A stretch of DNA of 64,000 nt from Synanceia verrucosa (lineage: Eukaryota; Chordata; Actinopteri; Perciformes; Synanceiidae). The stretch covers positions 11,887,431-11,951,430 of the forward strand of contig CM056550.1 of NCBI GenBank assembly GCA_029721515.1. The letters are read 5' to 3'. Of the stretch, positions 36,938 to 48,179 are shown in pieces (position 1 is the stretch's first letter; each line of letters opens with the position of its first letter). The notes below the pieces were generated by a model. That model saw only the letters and a list, made by a program, of their open reading frames with translations. It ran no database searches and was not told the origin of the DNA. The translations under genes were made by a program, and so were the position numbers.

Positions 36938-37770
36938 AGGTTACTTACCCGTCTGTGGCGCCACTCTGGAAAATTCCCTCTGCAAGCAGAGATTCAAGCT
37001 TTTTCTACAGTTTAAAACGCTGTAGAGTTAAAATTTACACTGCATGTCTGGATAAAAACTGACCTGCTTAGACTCTCTGTCTGTTGTTAACTGGACTGAT
37101 CACTGGACACTAGACTGATGTGTGTGTGTGTGGGTGTGTGTATGTGGGTGTGTATGCGTGGGTGTGTGTGGGTGTGCGTGTGTGTGTGTGTGTGGGTGTG
37201 TGTGTGGGTGTGTATGCGTGGGTGTGCGTGTGGGTGTGTATGCGTGGGTGTGTATGCGTGGGTGTGTGTGTGGGTGTGTGTATGTGGGTGTGTATGCGTG
37301 GGTGTGATTAAGAACATCCTGTCATCACATGATCAAATCTGAAGTCAGCTATTCACTGTGATTAACAAGAACATACAGCAGGTGATTTGAACTTAAGTAG
37401 AGAAATTCAAATACAGTATAAGGCACAGAAAGTCATAGAGATATATGCAATATAACACCATAATTTTTTTTTCATAAAAACAACAGTGACATCAAATTAT
37501 CATGTCATGTGACTGTCATGTAAAAGGTTAAATTTCTAAAAATAATTGAATGTTTGGTCGTTTGAGCCACAGGCGGAGTTAGCTGCTGCAGAGACAGAGA
37601 GGGAGCTGCCCCCCCTAGTGGCTGAGATATATATCATATTATAGACATTGAGTCTATAGACATTGAGTCTATAATATGGTCAATACATGTTTTTTTAGAC
37701 AGTAAACACTACGCAATAGCCTGATAGTTATTGTTACAAATGATGGACTTACTTACTTCAGATAGTAAAC
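36938..37770. other. Unpaired sequence after the right arm
   Basis: This is the first sequence with no visible partner, only because the left arm is cut by the window. It includes the GT-rich tract described separately and a short near-repeat ATAGACATTGAGTCTATA at about 37641-37675. No gene is supported. Confidence 0.4.
37118..37308. repeat. GT-rich minisatellite
   Basis: About 190 bases are built from TGTGTGGG, TGTGTATG and TGCGTGGG sub-units in irregular order. All three forward frames stay open over it, giving meaningless ORFs. The same sub-units in reverse complement form 53928-54072. Confidence 0.93.
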
Positions 37771-37774
37771 ACAG

Positions 37775-38100
37775 TTTACTGTCTTCATTCAGTATATATA
37801 GTCCACATCTGAGCTGACCTCACCTGGTCCACACACCTCTCACCAAGTGGAGAAGACCCAACAGAGACTTTACTTCCTCAGGAAGATAAAACAAGCTGTC
37901 CTCCCTCAAAACCTGCTGATGAACTTCTATCAGTCAATGACAGAGAGCCTCCTGATGTTCAGCTGCTCGGTGTGGTTCAGCAGCTGCACAGTGGAGGACA
38001 GAAGGAAACTCCAGCAGGTGGTGAGGGTGGTGGAGCGTGTGATCAGGACCACACTTCACTCAGACTGCTGTCTCTGTGAAATCTGACTCTGAACCTGGTG
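37775..38100 (+). mobile_element. L2-like LINE fragment (thumb end)
   Basis: The frame 37847-38086 reads KTQQRLYFLRKIKQAVLP and later FYQSMTESLLMFS and RKLQQVVRVVERVI. This is the region after the reverse-transcriptase palm in L2/CR1-type fish LINEs. It is flanked by other repeats and has no 5' part. Confidence 0.7.
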
Positions 38101-38166
38101 CAGGTGTTCAGCAGCATTCTAGAAATCATGTCATCATGTATTTGATGGATGTTCCAAATGACATCA

Positions 38167-38374
38167 TCCATCCATTATCTACCGCTTATCCTCCTAGGGT
38201 CGCGGGGGGGCTGGAGTCTATCCCAGCTGTCTTAGGGCGGAAGGCAGGGTACACCCTGGACAAGTCGCCACCTCATCACAGGGCACATAGAAACAGACAA
38301 CCAGTCACACTCACATTCACACCTACGGTCAATTTAAATTAGCCAATTAACCTAATCCCTATGCATGTTTTTGG

Positions 38375-38376
<2 letters not shown>
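38167..38376 (-). repeat. SINE tail fragment
   Basis: Read on the minus strand it ends with GATAAGCGGTAGATAATGG and a GGAT-type tail. It matches the 3' two thirds of the SINE at 43909-44219. Confidence 0.75.

Positions 38377-38427
<51 letters not shown>
38377..38427. repeat. (TA)n microsatellite, target of Tc1 insertion
   Basis: A pure TA run continues on the other side of the Tc1 element at 40036-40076. The transposon therefore landed in the tract. Confidence 0.93.
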
Positions 38428-38430
<3 letters not shown>

Positions 38431-40035
38431 TCATGGAAAAAATTATTAGACCACCCTTGTTTTCTTCAATTTCTTGTTCATTCTAATATCTGGTACCACT
38501 AAACGTATAATACAATGAACACAACAAAAAATGTAGCTGGTCACATAATACTTTATGTCCTATTTGACATTCTTAAGCTTAATTGATTCCCAGGGTATAT
38601 AAGAGGCCATTTCATGTCACAAGCAGCACTGCACATGCAAAGGCCTAGAGTGGTTTCCTGCTTACATTCAAGCCGTAGCACAACTCAGAAGTTGTCAGCT
38701 CTCACATAATGCCTAAAACAAAAGAATTATGTGAAGCAACAAAGGCAGCCATCTTGGCACTGCTGGAAATTGGCATGAGTGAGAGACAGGTAGCGAAAAA
38801 CTGAAGATCTCCAAGACAGCCGTTCATTACAAAAAAAAAAAACATGCTGAACTTGGCACTACCAAATTGCTACCTGGCCGTGGCAGGAAGCGTCTTTCTA
38901 CTCCCACGAGATGACCGTGCACTCATCCGTTCCTGTGTCAGGAATCGTCGTCAGACCTCCAGGGACCTTAAAAATGAGTGGGCACTGTCGAGAAATGTGA
39001 CTTGCTCGGCAAGGACAGTTCGAAACCGACTTGTTGAAGCTGGTTTGAAGTCACACAGAGCACGCAAGAAGCCCTTCATCAATAAAAGGCAGAGGAAGGC
39101 CCGGTTACTCTTTGCTCGAGACCACAAGGATTGGACTGTTGATGATTGGGCTAAGGTTCTCTTCAGTGATGAATCCAATTTTGAATTGATGCCCACTCCA
39201 GCCAACTTACTGGTTAGGAGGAAGCCTGGAGAAGCTTACAACCCAGACTGTCTTGCCCCTACAGTAAAACATGGGGGTGGATCAGTCATGATCTGGGGCT
39301 GTTTCAGTCTGAGTGGAACAGGGCAAATGCAATTGTGTGAAGGCCGAATGAACCAGGTCAAGTACAGGACTACCCTTGAAAACAGTCTTCTTCCATCAGC
39401 TGGAAAACTCTTTCCTGCCTCGAATGACTGGATTTTCCAACAAGACAATGCCCCTTGCCACACGGCAAGGTCAGTTAAAGCCTGGATGGAGAACCACAAC
39501 ATTTGCACCATGCCTTGGCCTGCTCAATCACCAGATCTTAATCCAATTGAAAACCTGTGGAAAATCATCAAACTCAAAATGGAGAACCACAAGCCCAAAA
39601 ACAAAGAAAATTTGTTTGAATTTGTCCAACAGGAATGGGCTGCTGTGACAGCAGAACAATGTCAGAAGCTGGTGGAGAGCATGCCAAGACGCATGGCTGC
39701 AGTCATCAAAAACAATGGTTATGCAAGCAAGTATTAACTCTTGTGTGTATCATGTGTTTAAAGTAAACAGAAAAGAAAACATGGAATGCTTAAAAGTAGT
39801 GTTTTTGGCGGTACAATGCCATAGCTATTGATGTAAGAATTTAAGTAATTTTGGTTATTATCAAGAAAACCATGGAAAATGAATAATCCTTAGTTCTTAA
39901 ATTAAACTCTCATGAGCTATTTTTGTTGTTATCATTATAATTGTCCAAACAAATGTACCTTTAGTTGAGCCAGGCATTAAAATTAACAAGAATTTGAAGA
40001 AAACAAGGGTGGTCTAATAATTTTTTCCATGACTG
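38428..40035 (+). mobile_element. Tc1-type transposon, nearly complete
   Basis: The element of 1608 bases starts CAGTCATGGAAAAAATTATT and ends with the exact reverse complement. The terminal repeats agree for about 40 bases and more loosely beyond. TA dinucleotides flank it (38426-38427 and 40036-40037), as Tc1/mariner requires. The single transposase gene is described separately. The well-matched ends imply a fairly recent insertion. Confidence 0.95.
38709..39737 (+). pseudogene. Tc1 transposase, DD34E, N-terminus frameshifted
   Basis: This is a cut-and-paste transposase. The true start is probably ATG at 38709 (MPKTKELCEATKAAILALLE), but the frame stops at TGA 38802-38804 in the first helix-turn-helix. 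The rest of that domain is read only after frame changes near 38800 and 38907. From there to TAA at 39737 the frame is open. Catalytic motifs are present: FSDESNFEL (first Asp), FQQDNAPCHTA (second Asp) and SPDLNPIENLW (Glu 34 residues on). The open part, annotated as 297 codons from 38844, is shorter than the usual 340 because of the shifted start. It is likely inactive as it stands. Confidence 0.88.
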
Positions 40036-40077
<42 letters not shown>

Positions 40078-40987
40078 AAAATTATTCTTGACTAAAAATG
40101 ATCCAGCTTTGTTTATGCCCTTTAAATGTTTAACCATTTGAAACAGTTTTTACAAATGATTTATTATGTAATAATGACCCAACTTTGTTTTTGCCTCAAC
40201 CAACAGAGCTGCCGTCACCTCTGCTCCAGTCCCACCAGAACCATCTGAGACTGGAAAAAAGCAAAAGAGCAAGAGAACGTCATGTTGGGAACGCCTGTTT
40301 GATAGCAGGAAGGTACCCCAAAAAACTAACGTCAATGTGAGGAGAAAGGACAGGTAAGAATTTTCACTCTTTAAGAAGCACAGTTTTAGAAACATCCTGT
40401 GACTGCTCAACTCTGACCAAGTCTGTCAACATTTTTTAATTAGTTTTTCTATCATTTTATTATTTAATTAAGTTGTGTATAATGTATTAAATGAACATTA
40501 ATCTAAAAAACACTAAACGTCTTGAAATGAAATAATAAAGCATATTTCCTTTCATCACCAGTGACACCACATCGAAAGAGGGCTCTCCAAAACCTCAACA
40601 GCCGACCAAGAATCCCTGCTGGTTGTTTCAGATTTTCCAAAGGGTTTGTTTCATTGAAAAGTTTGGACTAAATGAGAACTGATAACAGATTTATATGCAT
40701 TATTTCATCACATTTGTTTTCAGAAAAAACAGAAAAAACACAAGGCAAACAACACCACTGAAGACCAGGAGAATGTTCAGAGGAGGTAAGGAAGCTCATT
40801 TAATGCTGCCTTCACTGCCTCTAGCTCACACACATGAATACTTCCTCTCTCTGCACTGTCTGTCACACAGTAGCATCTTTTTACTTTGAGAAATGTTGTT
40901 TTCTCACATATGATCGTTAGTACAGTTCAGGGCTTTAGTTGTCTGTGCTTCTCTACCATAATACCACAATAACCATAATGTATACCA

Positions 40988-41674
40988 TAATAAAACCAAA
41001 CAAACACTGACCTAAACATGTTTCTTCTTCCATCAGCTGTCAGAGGACATTTTGGTGTCATTCGTTCCAGAGCCGGAGGATGGAGACAAGCTTGCTGTAA
41101 GGATGACTTTCACCGGTAAGCTAACAACTCCCTCCACATTTATTAAATATTATTTACTGATTATGATGATGTAGTAGGGCTGTTGTATGTTTAAAAAATA
41201 GTCAGAGAAGGGGTTAATACTCACAGACATAGACTGCTTTTCCCAGTCAAGATCGCTCTTAAGGGATAAGAGCACAGTTAAGAAGGTCTTAGCTATGAAA
41301 GGTCACTAAGATACAAAAATAATAACCACAATAAAACCAAACAAACACTGACCTCAACATGTTTCTTCTTCCATCAGCTGTCCTGTAAACCCAGAGGACA
41401 TGGTGGTGTCATTCGTTCCAGAGCTGGAGGATGGAGACAAGCTTGTCTGTAAGGATGACTTTCACCGGTAAGCTAACAACTCTCTCCACATTTATTAAAG
41501 ATTATTTACTGATCATGATGATGTAGTAGGGCTGTTGTACATTTAAAAAAATAGTCAGAGAAGGGGTTAATACTCACAGATAAAGACTGCTTTTCCCAGT
41601 TAAGATCGCTCTTAAGGGATGAGAGCGCAGTTAAGAAGGTCTTTTCTATGAAAGGTCACTAAGATAAGAGTGTT
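40988..41674 (+). repeat. Tandem duplication of a USP exon and its introns
   Basis: Two units of about 330 bases, 40988-41313 and 41332-41674, each contain one exon with flanking intron text. The first exon copy (41037-41115) has lost 10 bases and then one base compared with the second (41378-41467), so only the second can be read in frame. Both units end in text resembling a MITE with TTTCCCAG ends. Confidence 0.85.
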
Positions 41675-42559
41675 TCCCAGATGAGTTCTTAATGCCATTT
41701 GTTGGATCACTCTTTAAGATGCTCTTAATACGAGCTGCTCACTGCCATGGTGCTGAAACTAAGTCAATCATTGGCAGGGAAATTGACCACTTAATCAGCA
41801 CATAAATCACACTGCCACCTAACGCACTTCGCAATTCCCTGTTGCTCATGTGTCTATATGTTCCAATAATTCTGATGACAAACTAAGAAGACAAATATTT
41901 GCTTGGAATCTGTGTTTATGAGAAGAACTGTATAATTTAATGATGCTTTTTGGTGGATTATTTGTTTGCTGAATTACAGGTGAAACTTGGACAGATTCAT
42001 AAAAAATGGTTAATCTAATCAGTACGTTTGATCGTTAGTTACAAGTCGTGTCTTGATTTTTTGAATGGAGTTCTGCTTCATGACCTGCTAGCACTTCCCT
42101 TTGGCATCAGCTAAACTGGACACTTGAATAAAAAACACTCATTCTATGTGCCAATAATAAAATCAATCAGACACTAAATATTTATTTGTTTCTTCTTCTA
42201 CCTATAGTTCTGGATCACCAGAAAGGTGCTCTTCCCCCTACAGTGACCAGCCAAGCATCACTGATGATGACTACCATGCCTCTCAGGAAAGTGGGATTGT
42301 GGAAAACAAATGCTTTGGGTGAGTACATCGACACAAGAACTTGTGAGAAATGAGCTGCAGTTTGTGATTTTTTTTGTGAAGATGTTGATTGAACCGTTGT
42401 TTCCCTGTCAGGTTCCCAAACATTGGCATGAGCTGCTATATGAACGCCTGTCTGCAGAGTCTACTGGGGCTCGACAACTTTGTCAGTTGTGTCAGTGGAC
42501 AGGAGTATGTCTGGTGGTCAATACCTGACGCTCAACTGATGAGGTACAGCCCCTTCACC

Positions 42560-42582
42560 TACACACACACACACACACACAC
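42560..42582. repeat. (AC)n microsatellite in USP intron
   Basis: A pure AC run lies 17 bases after the donor of the Cys-box exon. Confidence 0.9.
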
Positions 42583-43908
42583 GAACCACATTTTACCATA
42601 TTTACCACAAACCTGAAGAACAACATGATCTAACTTTTCACCTCCTGCAGGACTTTTATGGCCATAAGTGACGCTCATTCCTCCACGGACTCCTTCTTAA
42701 AGGATGCCTCCTGCACTCATTCAAGCAGGTGGTCTCAGTCCTGGCGCCAGAGTTCGTCGACTATAAGCAAAGTGTAAGTCAGCTGGTTTTATGTTTCCTT
42801 AATTCCCCTCCTCCTGATAGTTTCCTTTCTGTGTTTAAATTCTTCTGTGTGTTTCTGTGTGTTCAGGATGCTCATGAGTTCCTGACAGCGACCCTTTATC
42901 AGATCCAGAGTCTGTCCCCTCTGCTGCAGGACATTGCAGCATGCATGGACACCACATACATCTGCCCTGTGAGAGAGCACCTGATGTTCAGCATGGAAAA
43001 CACCAGGACATGCAAGGGGTAAAACCATAGAGAGAGCACCAACATCATAAAAACATTGCCCCCCCATAAACTGATCCACCAGAAGGTTTTGTATCATTTT
43101 AATTTATACTGTTCTTTTAATGTGCAGGTGTGGGGCCCAGTCTAAAAGAGAGGTGGAGTTCACACACCTGCCCCTGGATCTGGTTCCTGGAGGTTCAGTG
43201 GAGGACATGCTTCAGGTCTATCTGAAGGTAAGACCCACCTGTCTTCGTTCAGTCACAACATCACTGAACTTCTCTTTCTTTGTCTTTTCTTACTTAGTTC
43301 TTTACTAGTTAGTAACACACAGCCTGATGTCTCTGTACTATGGGGCACTGAGTTGTGTTACAAGTGTAAATGCGGAGGGAAGACATCAGGCCAGAAGTTG
43401 GCCTTCATCAAACTGCCAAGGTGAGTGACATCATATCCACCATAAATGACCTATTGACTCCCACCTCAGGACGTTCAGACAGATCACCATCATCATGAGA
43501 ACGTCCCTTTCTAACCACCTTTTTCTTCTACAGGGTGCTCATACTGCACCTCAAACGCTTCAACTTCACCTCCGCTTACAAGATGGTGAAAATCCATGAC
43601 CTGGTCACGCTGCTCAGGGACATAGTGGTGTCCACCAAACAGGTAGAAAAACAACAATATCAGGCTGAAAATAGCCTGAAATGTGTCAAAATATGTGAGT
43701 GTCAAAGCTAACTTATTAACTGTGCTCCCTCTCAGGATGCTTTCTGCTACAGTCTTGTCAACACAATCAGTCATTTCAACATCAGTAGAAAAATCTGTAA
43801 GAAAATCACACTCAAGAAGCTCAGATTAATGTCTATTTAATGCTGTAAACCAGATTTCAATAGCAAATATAGAACCGTTCATAATTTTAATACACAAGTA
43901 TTTTCACC

Positions 43909-44219
43909 ATGGTGGTGTAGTGGTTAGCAGTGTCGCCTCACAGCAAGAGTTTGAATCCCAGGCCCGGGTCCTTTCTGGGTACTCCGGCTTCCTTCCACCA
44001 TCCAAAAACATGCATGGGGATTAGATTAATTGGTTAATTTAAATTGACCGTAGGTGTGAATGTGAGTGTGAGTGGTTGTCTGTCTCTATGTGTCCTGTGA
44101 TGAGGTGGTGACTTGTCCAGGGTGTACCCTGCCTTCCACCCTAAGACAGCTGGAATAGGCTCCAGCCCCCCCACAACCCTATGAGGATAAGCGGTAGATA
44201 ATGGATGGATGGATGGATG
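43909..44219 (+). mobile_element. Full-length SINE with target duplication
   Basis: It has a tRNA-like head (GGTGGTGTAGTGGTTAGCAG, then TTTGAATCCC as B-box), a body, and a tail of GGAT units. Direct repeats TATTTTCACC lie at 43899-43908 and 44220-44229. This is the reference copy for the fragments elsewhere in the window. It sits in the last long intron of the USP locus. Confidence 0.9.
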
Positions 44220-44261
44220 TATTTTCACCTTCATAACCTCTGCTGCATCTCAGAGTGTTAA

Positions 44262-45368
44262 AGGTCTCCTATTATACACTTTTTCAGCAATTTTATATAG
44301 GCCTCAGATGTCCAACAATATTGTATTCAAAGTGTATTACCCCAATCACTCTCTCTCTCTCTGTGTGCGTACTGGCACTGGCAAAAGATGCTAACACTCT
44401 GCAGTGCACGGACAATACCGTTAACAATAGTCAGAATCACCCAAATTACAAATAAGTGTATAATGCTAGCTTCAAATGAGCCTTGTGCTCACAGAGCTTA
44501 TGTTGAATGTCTCCTGAAATCTTAGCTCCGTTAGCTGCAGTGCTCTGTCAGTAAACATGGCCCTGTAGCGTTAGCACTGCAGCTAATGGAGCTAGCTAAG
44601 ATGACAAATATACCACAGGGGAAAGAGAAGGATGCATTCTCCTATTGAAGTGCACTCTATCACCTCCAGCCCCTTTGGTTGTCTGTCCTCTTCCAGGGGA
44701 AATAAAGTACTGGGAAGATCTGGACAGTATAGGATACATTATTCTATGAAGAAGCTTGGTTAGCCGCAGTGCTAACCGGGGACTGCTTTGTAAACATGAG
44801 CCCATACTTATTATGCTTGGCTACAAAGTTGAAGCATGGATCGGTACCTAACTGTCTAGGACACAACTACAGGCGTGGAAGCTGTAAGTCATTGCATTTT
44901 ATGTTGCTTTACTGTGTAGCTCTACTTAGCGTGATACAGAGGTCCTCCGGTAGCTCCGGTAGCTGCAGTACTAATGTTACAGGGACATGTTTGCAGGCTA
45001 TCACGCTAAGTAGAGCTACACAGTAAAGCAACACAAAATGAAATAACTTGCAGCTCCGTTTACACATGTTAAACTTTGGGAAGCTCTCTTGCTAAGAGAG
45101 GGAACTAGGAGGAGGGTTATATATCCCAGGGGTAGGCTGGCTCAAAGGCAGTGTTCTCTACTGGAGGGAGGGACATCTTCCCTGTTGACGTCAACAGGGG
45201 AGAAATGTTCAACTCGCCTGTTTCAGCACACACTGGCAAAGAAGAGGAGCAAGCAGGGGAAGGAGGTGAAAGACTTTTTTCACTCCTGGGGCCTCATTCA
45301 CAGGCTATGGGGACACATACCAGTGTTAGAAGACCTTTATAAAGTGATTTTTGCATAATAGGTGATCT
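44262..45368. mobile_element. Non-autonomous TTAA-target DNA transposon
   Basis: TTAA lies on both sides (44258-44261 and 45369-45372). The ends AGGTCTCCTATTATACAC and, reversed, AGATCACCTATTATGCA match as imperfect terminal repeats. The inside has a second hairpin: a GTGTAGCTCTACTTAGCGTG block near 44915 is repeated inverted near 45003. TTAA target sites are used by piggyBac and Kolobok; ends of this type remind me of Kolobok-like fish elements. It has no transposase frame. Confidence 0.8.
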
Positions 45369-45699
45369 TTAACAGCGTTCTCTCTCCGTTTAGGACACTA
45401 CATCTGTGACGGCATTCATCCAGATGACAGTCCAAATGCGCCATCTGATCGTTGGCTCACATTCAAAGACTTTGAGGTCATGGAAACAACCGGCACTGCA
45501 GTGTGCAAACAGCGGCAGAAGTCAGCCTACATCCTGTTTTATAAAATACAGGTAAAGAGACAGTTCGATTTTGCATCTATTGCATCTATTTATTAACTTG
45601 GGCCTGCATGAAGAAAGATGGCTTGAAACACACTATTCACTGAAAGTGATTTGTCTGTGTCCTCAGGAGCAGAGCGTGGGACACTCCTGAGCTTCAGAA

Positions 45700-46009
45700 G
45701 ACCACCAGAAGCCAGGAGAAGAGAGGAGGTCCATTGTGAATGGACAAAGCCAAAGGAAGCCAACCATTGAACCTGAAGCATCAGGTTGTCCCACAGCCCT
45801 CAGGGAGAAGGGCCACTACAGAGAGCTGGGCTCCCCTCAAGGCTTCTTCTTAAAAAAAGAAGTTTTTCCTTGCCACTGTCGCCCCACAGTCACTGGTCAG
45901 CAAAACTGGAGCATGAGCATCATGACAACAGTGACTGTTCTCATGATTGCTGATGTTCCTGTAAAACACCAGTGTCTTTAACTTGCTCTCTGTATTTTTA
46001 TTTATTTAT
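45700..46009. repeat. USP 3' flank and dispersed fish repeat
   Basis: The segment around 45840-45895 (CTTCTTAAAAAAAGAAG, then TTTTTCCTTGCCACTGTCGC) is widespread in fish genomes as I recall. It may be the 3' untranslated region or a separate repeat. No clear AATAAA was found close to the stop. Confidence 0.4.
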
Positions 46010-46012
46010 TTC

Positions 46013-46134
46013 CATCCATCCATCCATTATCTACCGCTTATCCTCATAGGGTCGTGGGGGGCTGGAGCCTATCCCAGCTGTCTTAGGGCGGAAGGCAGGG
46101 TACACCCTGGACAAGTCGCCATCTCATCGCAGGG
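46013..46134 (-). repeat. SINE tail fragment
   Basis: This is the minus-strand copy of the last 120 bases of the SINE family, starting with the ATCC tail. Confidence 0.75.
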
Positions 46135-46440
46135 CTATTTATTTATATATTTATTTTAAAGATCACATATAATCCACTTTTTCTGCAATTTTATATCAGT
46201 CTCAGACGTCCAACAATATACCCCAAACTCAGCCCTGGTCCTGAATTCTAGCCAGTTAAAAACCACTGTATTGAGCTCTGCTGAGAACAGGCTGTTTCTG
46301 TCTTAGATTTTTGGATGTGTTAGGAAACAGTTCCTCCTAATGCTAAATGCTAAAATTTTCAATATTGAACTTTTAAATTTAATTCTAAAATTTTCAACAT
46401 TCATCTTAAATTTAATTATCTAACTTTGTCAGGTTTGTGT

Positions 46441-46661
46441 GGGCGGCACGGTGGTGTAGTGGTTAGCACTGTCGCCTCACAGCAAGAAGATACCGGGTTA
46501 GAATCCCGGGCCGGGGCCTTTCTGTGTGGAGTTTGCATGTTCTCCCCGTGTCTGTGTGGGTTCTCTCCGGGTACTCCGGCTTCCTCCCACCATCCAAAAA
46601 GACGTCTGCATGGGGATTAGGTTAATTGGCTAATTTAAATTGACTGTAGGTGTGAATGTGA
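46441..46661 (+). repeat. SINE, head and body
   Basis: It starts GGGCGGCACGGTGGTGTAGT and keeps the A and B boxes better than other copies in the window. It breaks off before the tail. Confidence 0.8.
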
Positions 46662-46946
46662 AAGGCAGTGTTCTCTACTGGAGGGAGGGGCATTCCCCTT
46701 ATCTACGTGGATAAGGGGGAGATTTAAGACTCACTTGTTTCAGCAGACATTGGCAAAGAAGAGGAGCATAAGAGGATTTTTTTCACTTTTACAAAATGCC
46801 TAATAAAACACAATAAAAGCTGTATTTTGCTTCAGTATTGTTATGGATTTTTTCTAAATTTAGGAGTTCCTATGTCCCTCCAGAATGCAGGGTTGAAGCA
46901 CAGTGTCTGAAGGAAAATAGAAGGCTAGTTATCTCTAAGTTGACTA

Positions 46947-47223
46947 GGTAACCAAGATCAGAGGAGTCTGCCAGAGTTGGCCCTTTGATAAGGCCAATGG
47001 CTGAGCGTCAGCAAGACAACAGACTGTTAGTTCAGAGCTTAGAATGAGCATGCCCTGACTGTAACGCTGCTCAAGAGTAATGTAAGGTAATATACTTGTA
47101 CTTAACTGGGTGTTAGTTTATAAGGCTGAGCACCATAGGGAAAGGTAGGAATATGTGGAGGACTCTGGCAGCTGTACGGTTGTCCACGACAAAGTTCATA
47201 TTCCTCCTGATATATCAGAATCT
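46947..47223 (+). mobile_element. LTR remnant (copy 2), interrupted
   Basis: It matches 17389-17670, including the TATAAGG box. It breaks at ATATCAGAATCT, and the LTR end (AGGCTCCTGGG and following) resumes at 48126-48172. Confidence 0.6.
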
Positions 47224-48125
47224 CCTAGTCAGCTAGGTGGAGGGCATCATGGTCGCAGGGTCACTTCACTGTAAGAAATGATTCTGTGCTCATGTAGATT
47301 TGAATTAATGCATTAGATAAAATACATTCAATATAATTGCGTTTTTGATTTTGAGACAACTATTTCATTAAATTTCAAATAAAATGCACCCATTGTAGTT
47401 AATAATAAAAACATAAAACATAATTATATTTATAAAATCCCAAATAGAGAGAACATTGAGTTGATTGAAATTAATATAAACAGGCAGATTTTAATTGAAG
47501 TGTTTTTTTTTTTTTAAATTATGTCCGCAATTCCCATCATGCCCCTGACCCATATTATTTGCAGTTAGTTTGTTAAGCTAGCTGATTCACCTTTGTAAAT
47601 GCAGATATTACTTTGTGTTTTAATGCTCCTGTTTTGAACATGGCAGTTTATGGAGTTCATTGTCATGTTTTTGCTCTTTTACAGTTCTACCATCGGTGAG
47701 GTGGCTGGAACATTTCTTGACTTCAGCTCGATTTTAATACAGTTCATGCTTTGATGTTTTCTTCTGGTTTGAGATGAGACTGTGGTTGCAGTGTACAGGG
47801 ATGTGCGACAACGTGTGTGAAGCACAAAACGAATAGTTAATAAAATTCTTATTTCAGTATTTCTTAAGTTCTGTACCACAGGCTGGTTATTCATCAAAAG
47901 GAAGAATATTAAGATTAAATTCAGTGCATTGATAAAATTCAAATTAGATGATTATTTCACAATTATGTATCATTGATACGTAGAATTAAATTCTTTTTTA
48001 TTAATATTATTTACACATTAGGGAGTTCATCTTTTAAAAATCAACTCAATATTTTTGTTTAGGTTATAATTAATTCTGTACCGTTGTCTATTTGAATATA
48101 CTCATATTACATGGATAACTATTAA
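47224..48125. mobile_element. Insertion within LTR copy 2
   Basis: About 900 bases separate the two pieces of LTR copy 2. Its second half matches 18430-18970 and both end ACTATTAAG. One arm of the 18.3 kb hairpin appears at 47480-47505. Termini and target duplication are unclear, so the superfamily is not assigned. Confidence 0.5.
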
Positions 48126-48172
48126 GAGGCTCCTGGGTTCATCCATTCTTTCCTCATTGACTCGTCAATATT
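48126..48172 (+). mobile_element. LTR copy 2, 3' end piece
   Basis: The text AGGCTCCTGGGTTCATCC matches the LTR end at 17704 and follows the insertion directly. Confidence 0.6.
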
Positions 48173-48179
48173 TTCCACG

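Larger units (their letters stand above)
40207..45690 (+). pseudogene. USP37-like ubiquitin-specific protease, decayed
   Basis: USP enzymes cleave ubiquitin from proteins. Exons with GT-AG borders are 40207-40353, 40562-40643, 40724-40785, 41378-41467, 42208-42318, 42412-42543, 42651-42773, 42867-43018, 43128-43227, about 43305-43420, 43534-43642, 43736-43796, 45394-45551 and 45667-45690 (TGA). The first exons are a basic, Ser-rich lead. Then come the Cys box NIGMSCYMNACLQSL, QDAHEFLTATL, zinc-type pairs CKGCG and CKCGG, PRVLILHLKRFNF, and the His box GHYICDG with WLTFKDFE (Asp). Lesions: a missing base in 42651-42773, a phase mismatch at 43305, and a junction 43796/45394 that reads TGA. Nearest family by motif order is the USP37/26/29 group. 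The 5' end is not visible. Confidence 0.72.

Noticed and set aside
37118..37342. Three overlapping long frames rich in Cys, Val and Gly
   Set aside because: They are translations of a GT-rich minisatellite in all three phases.
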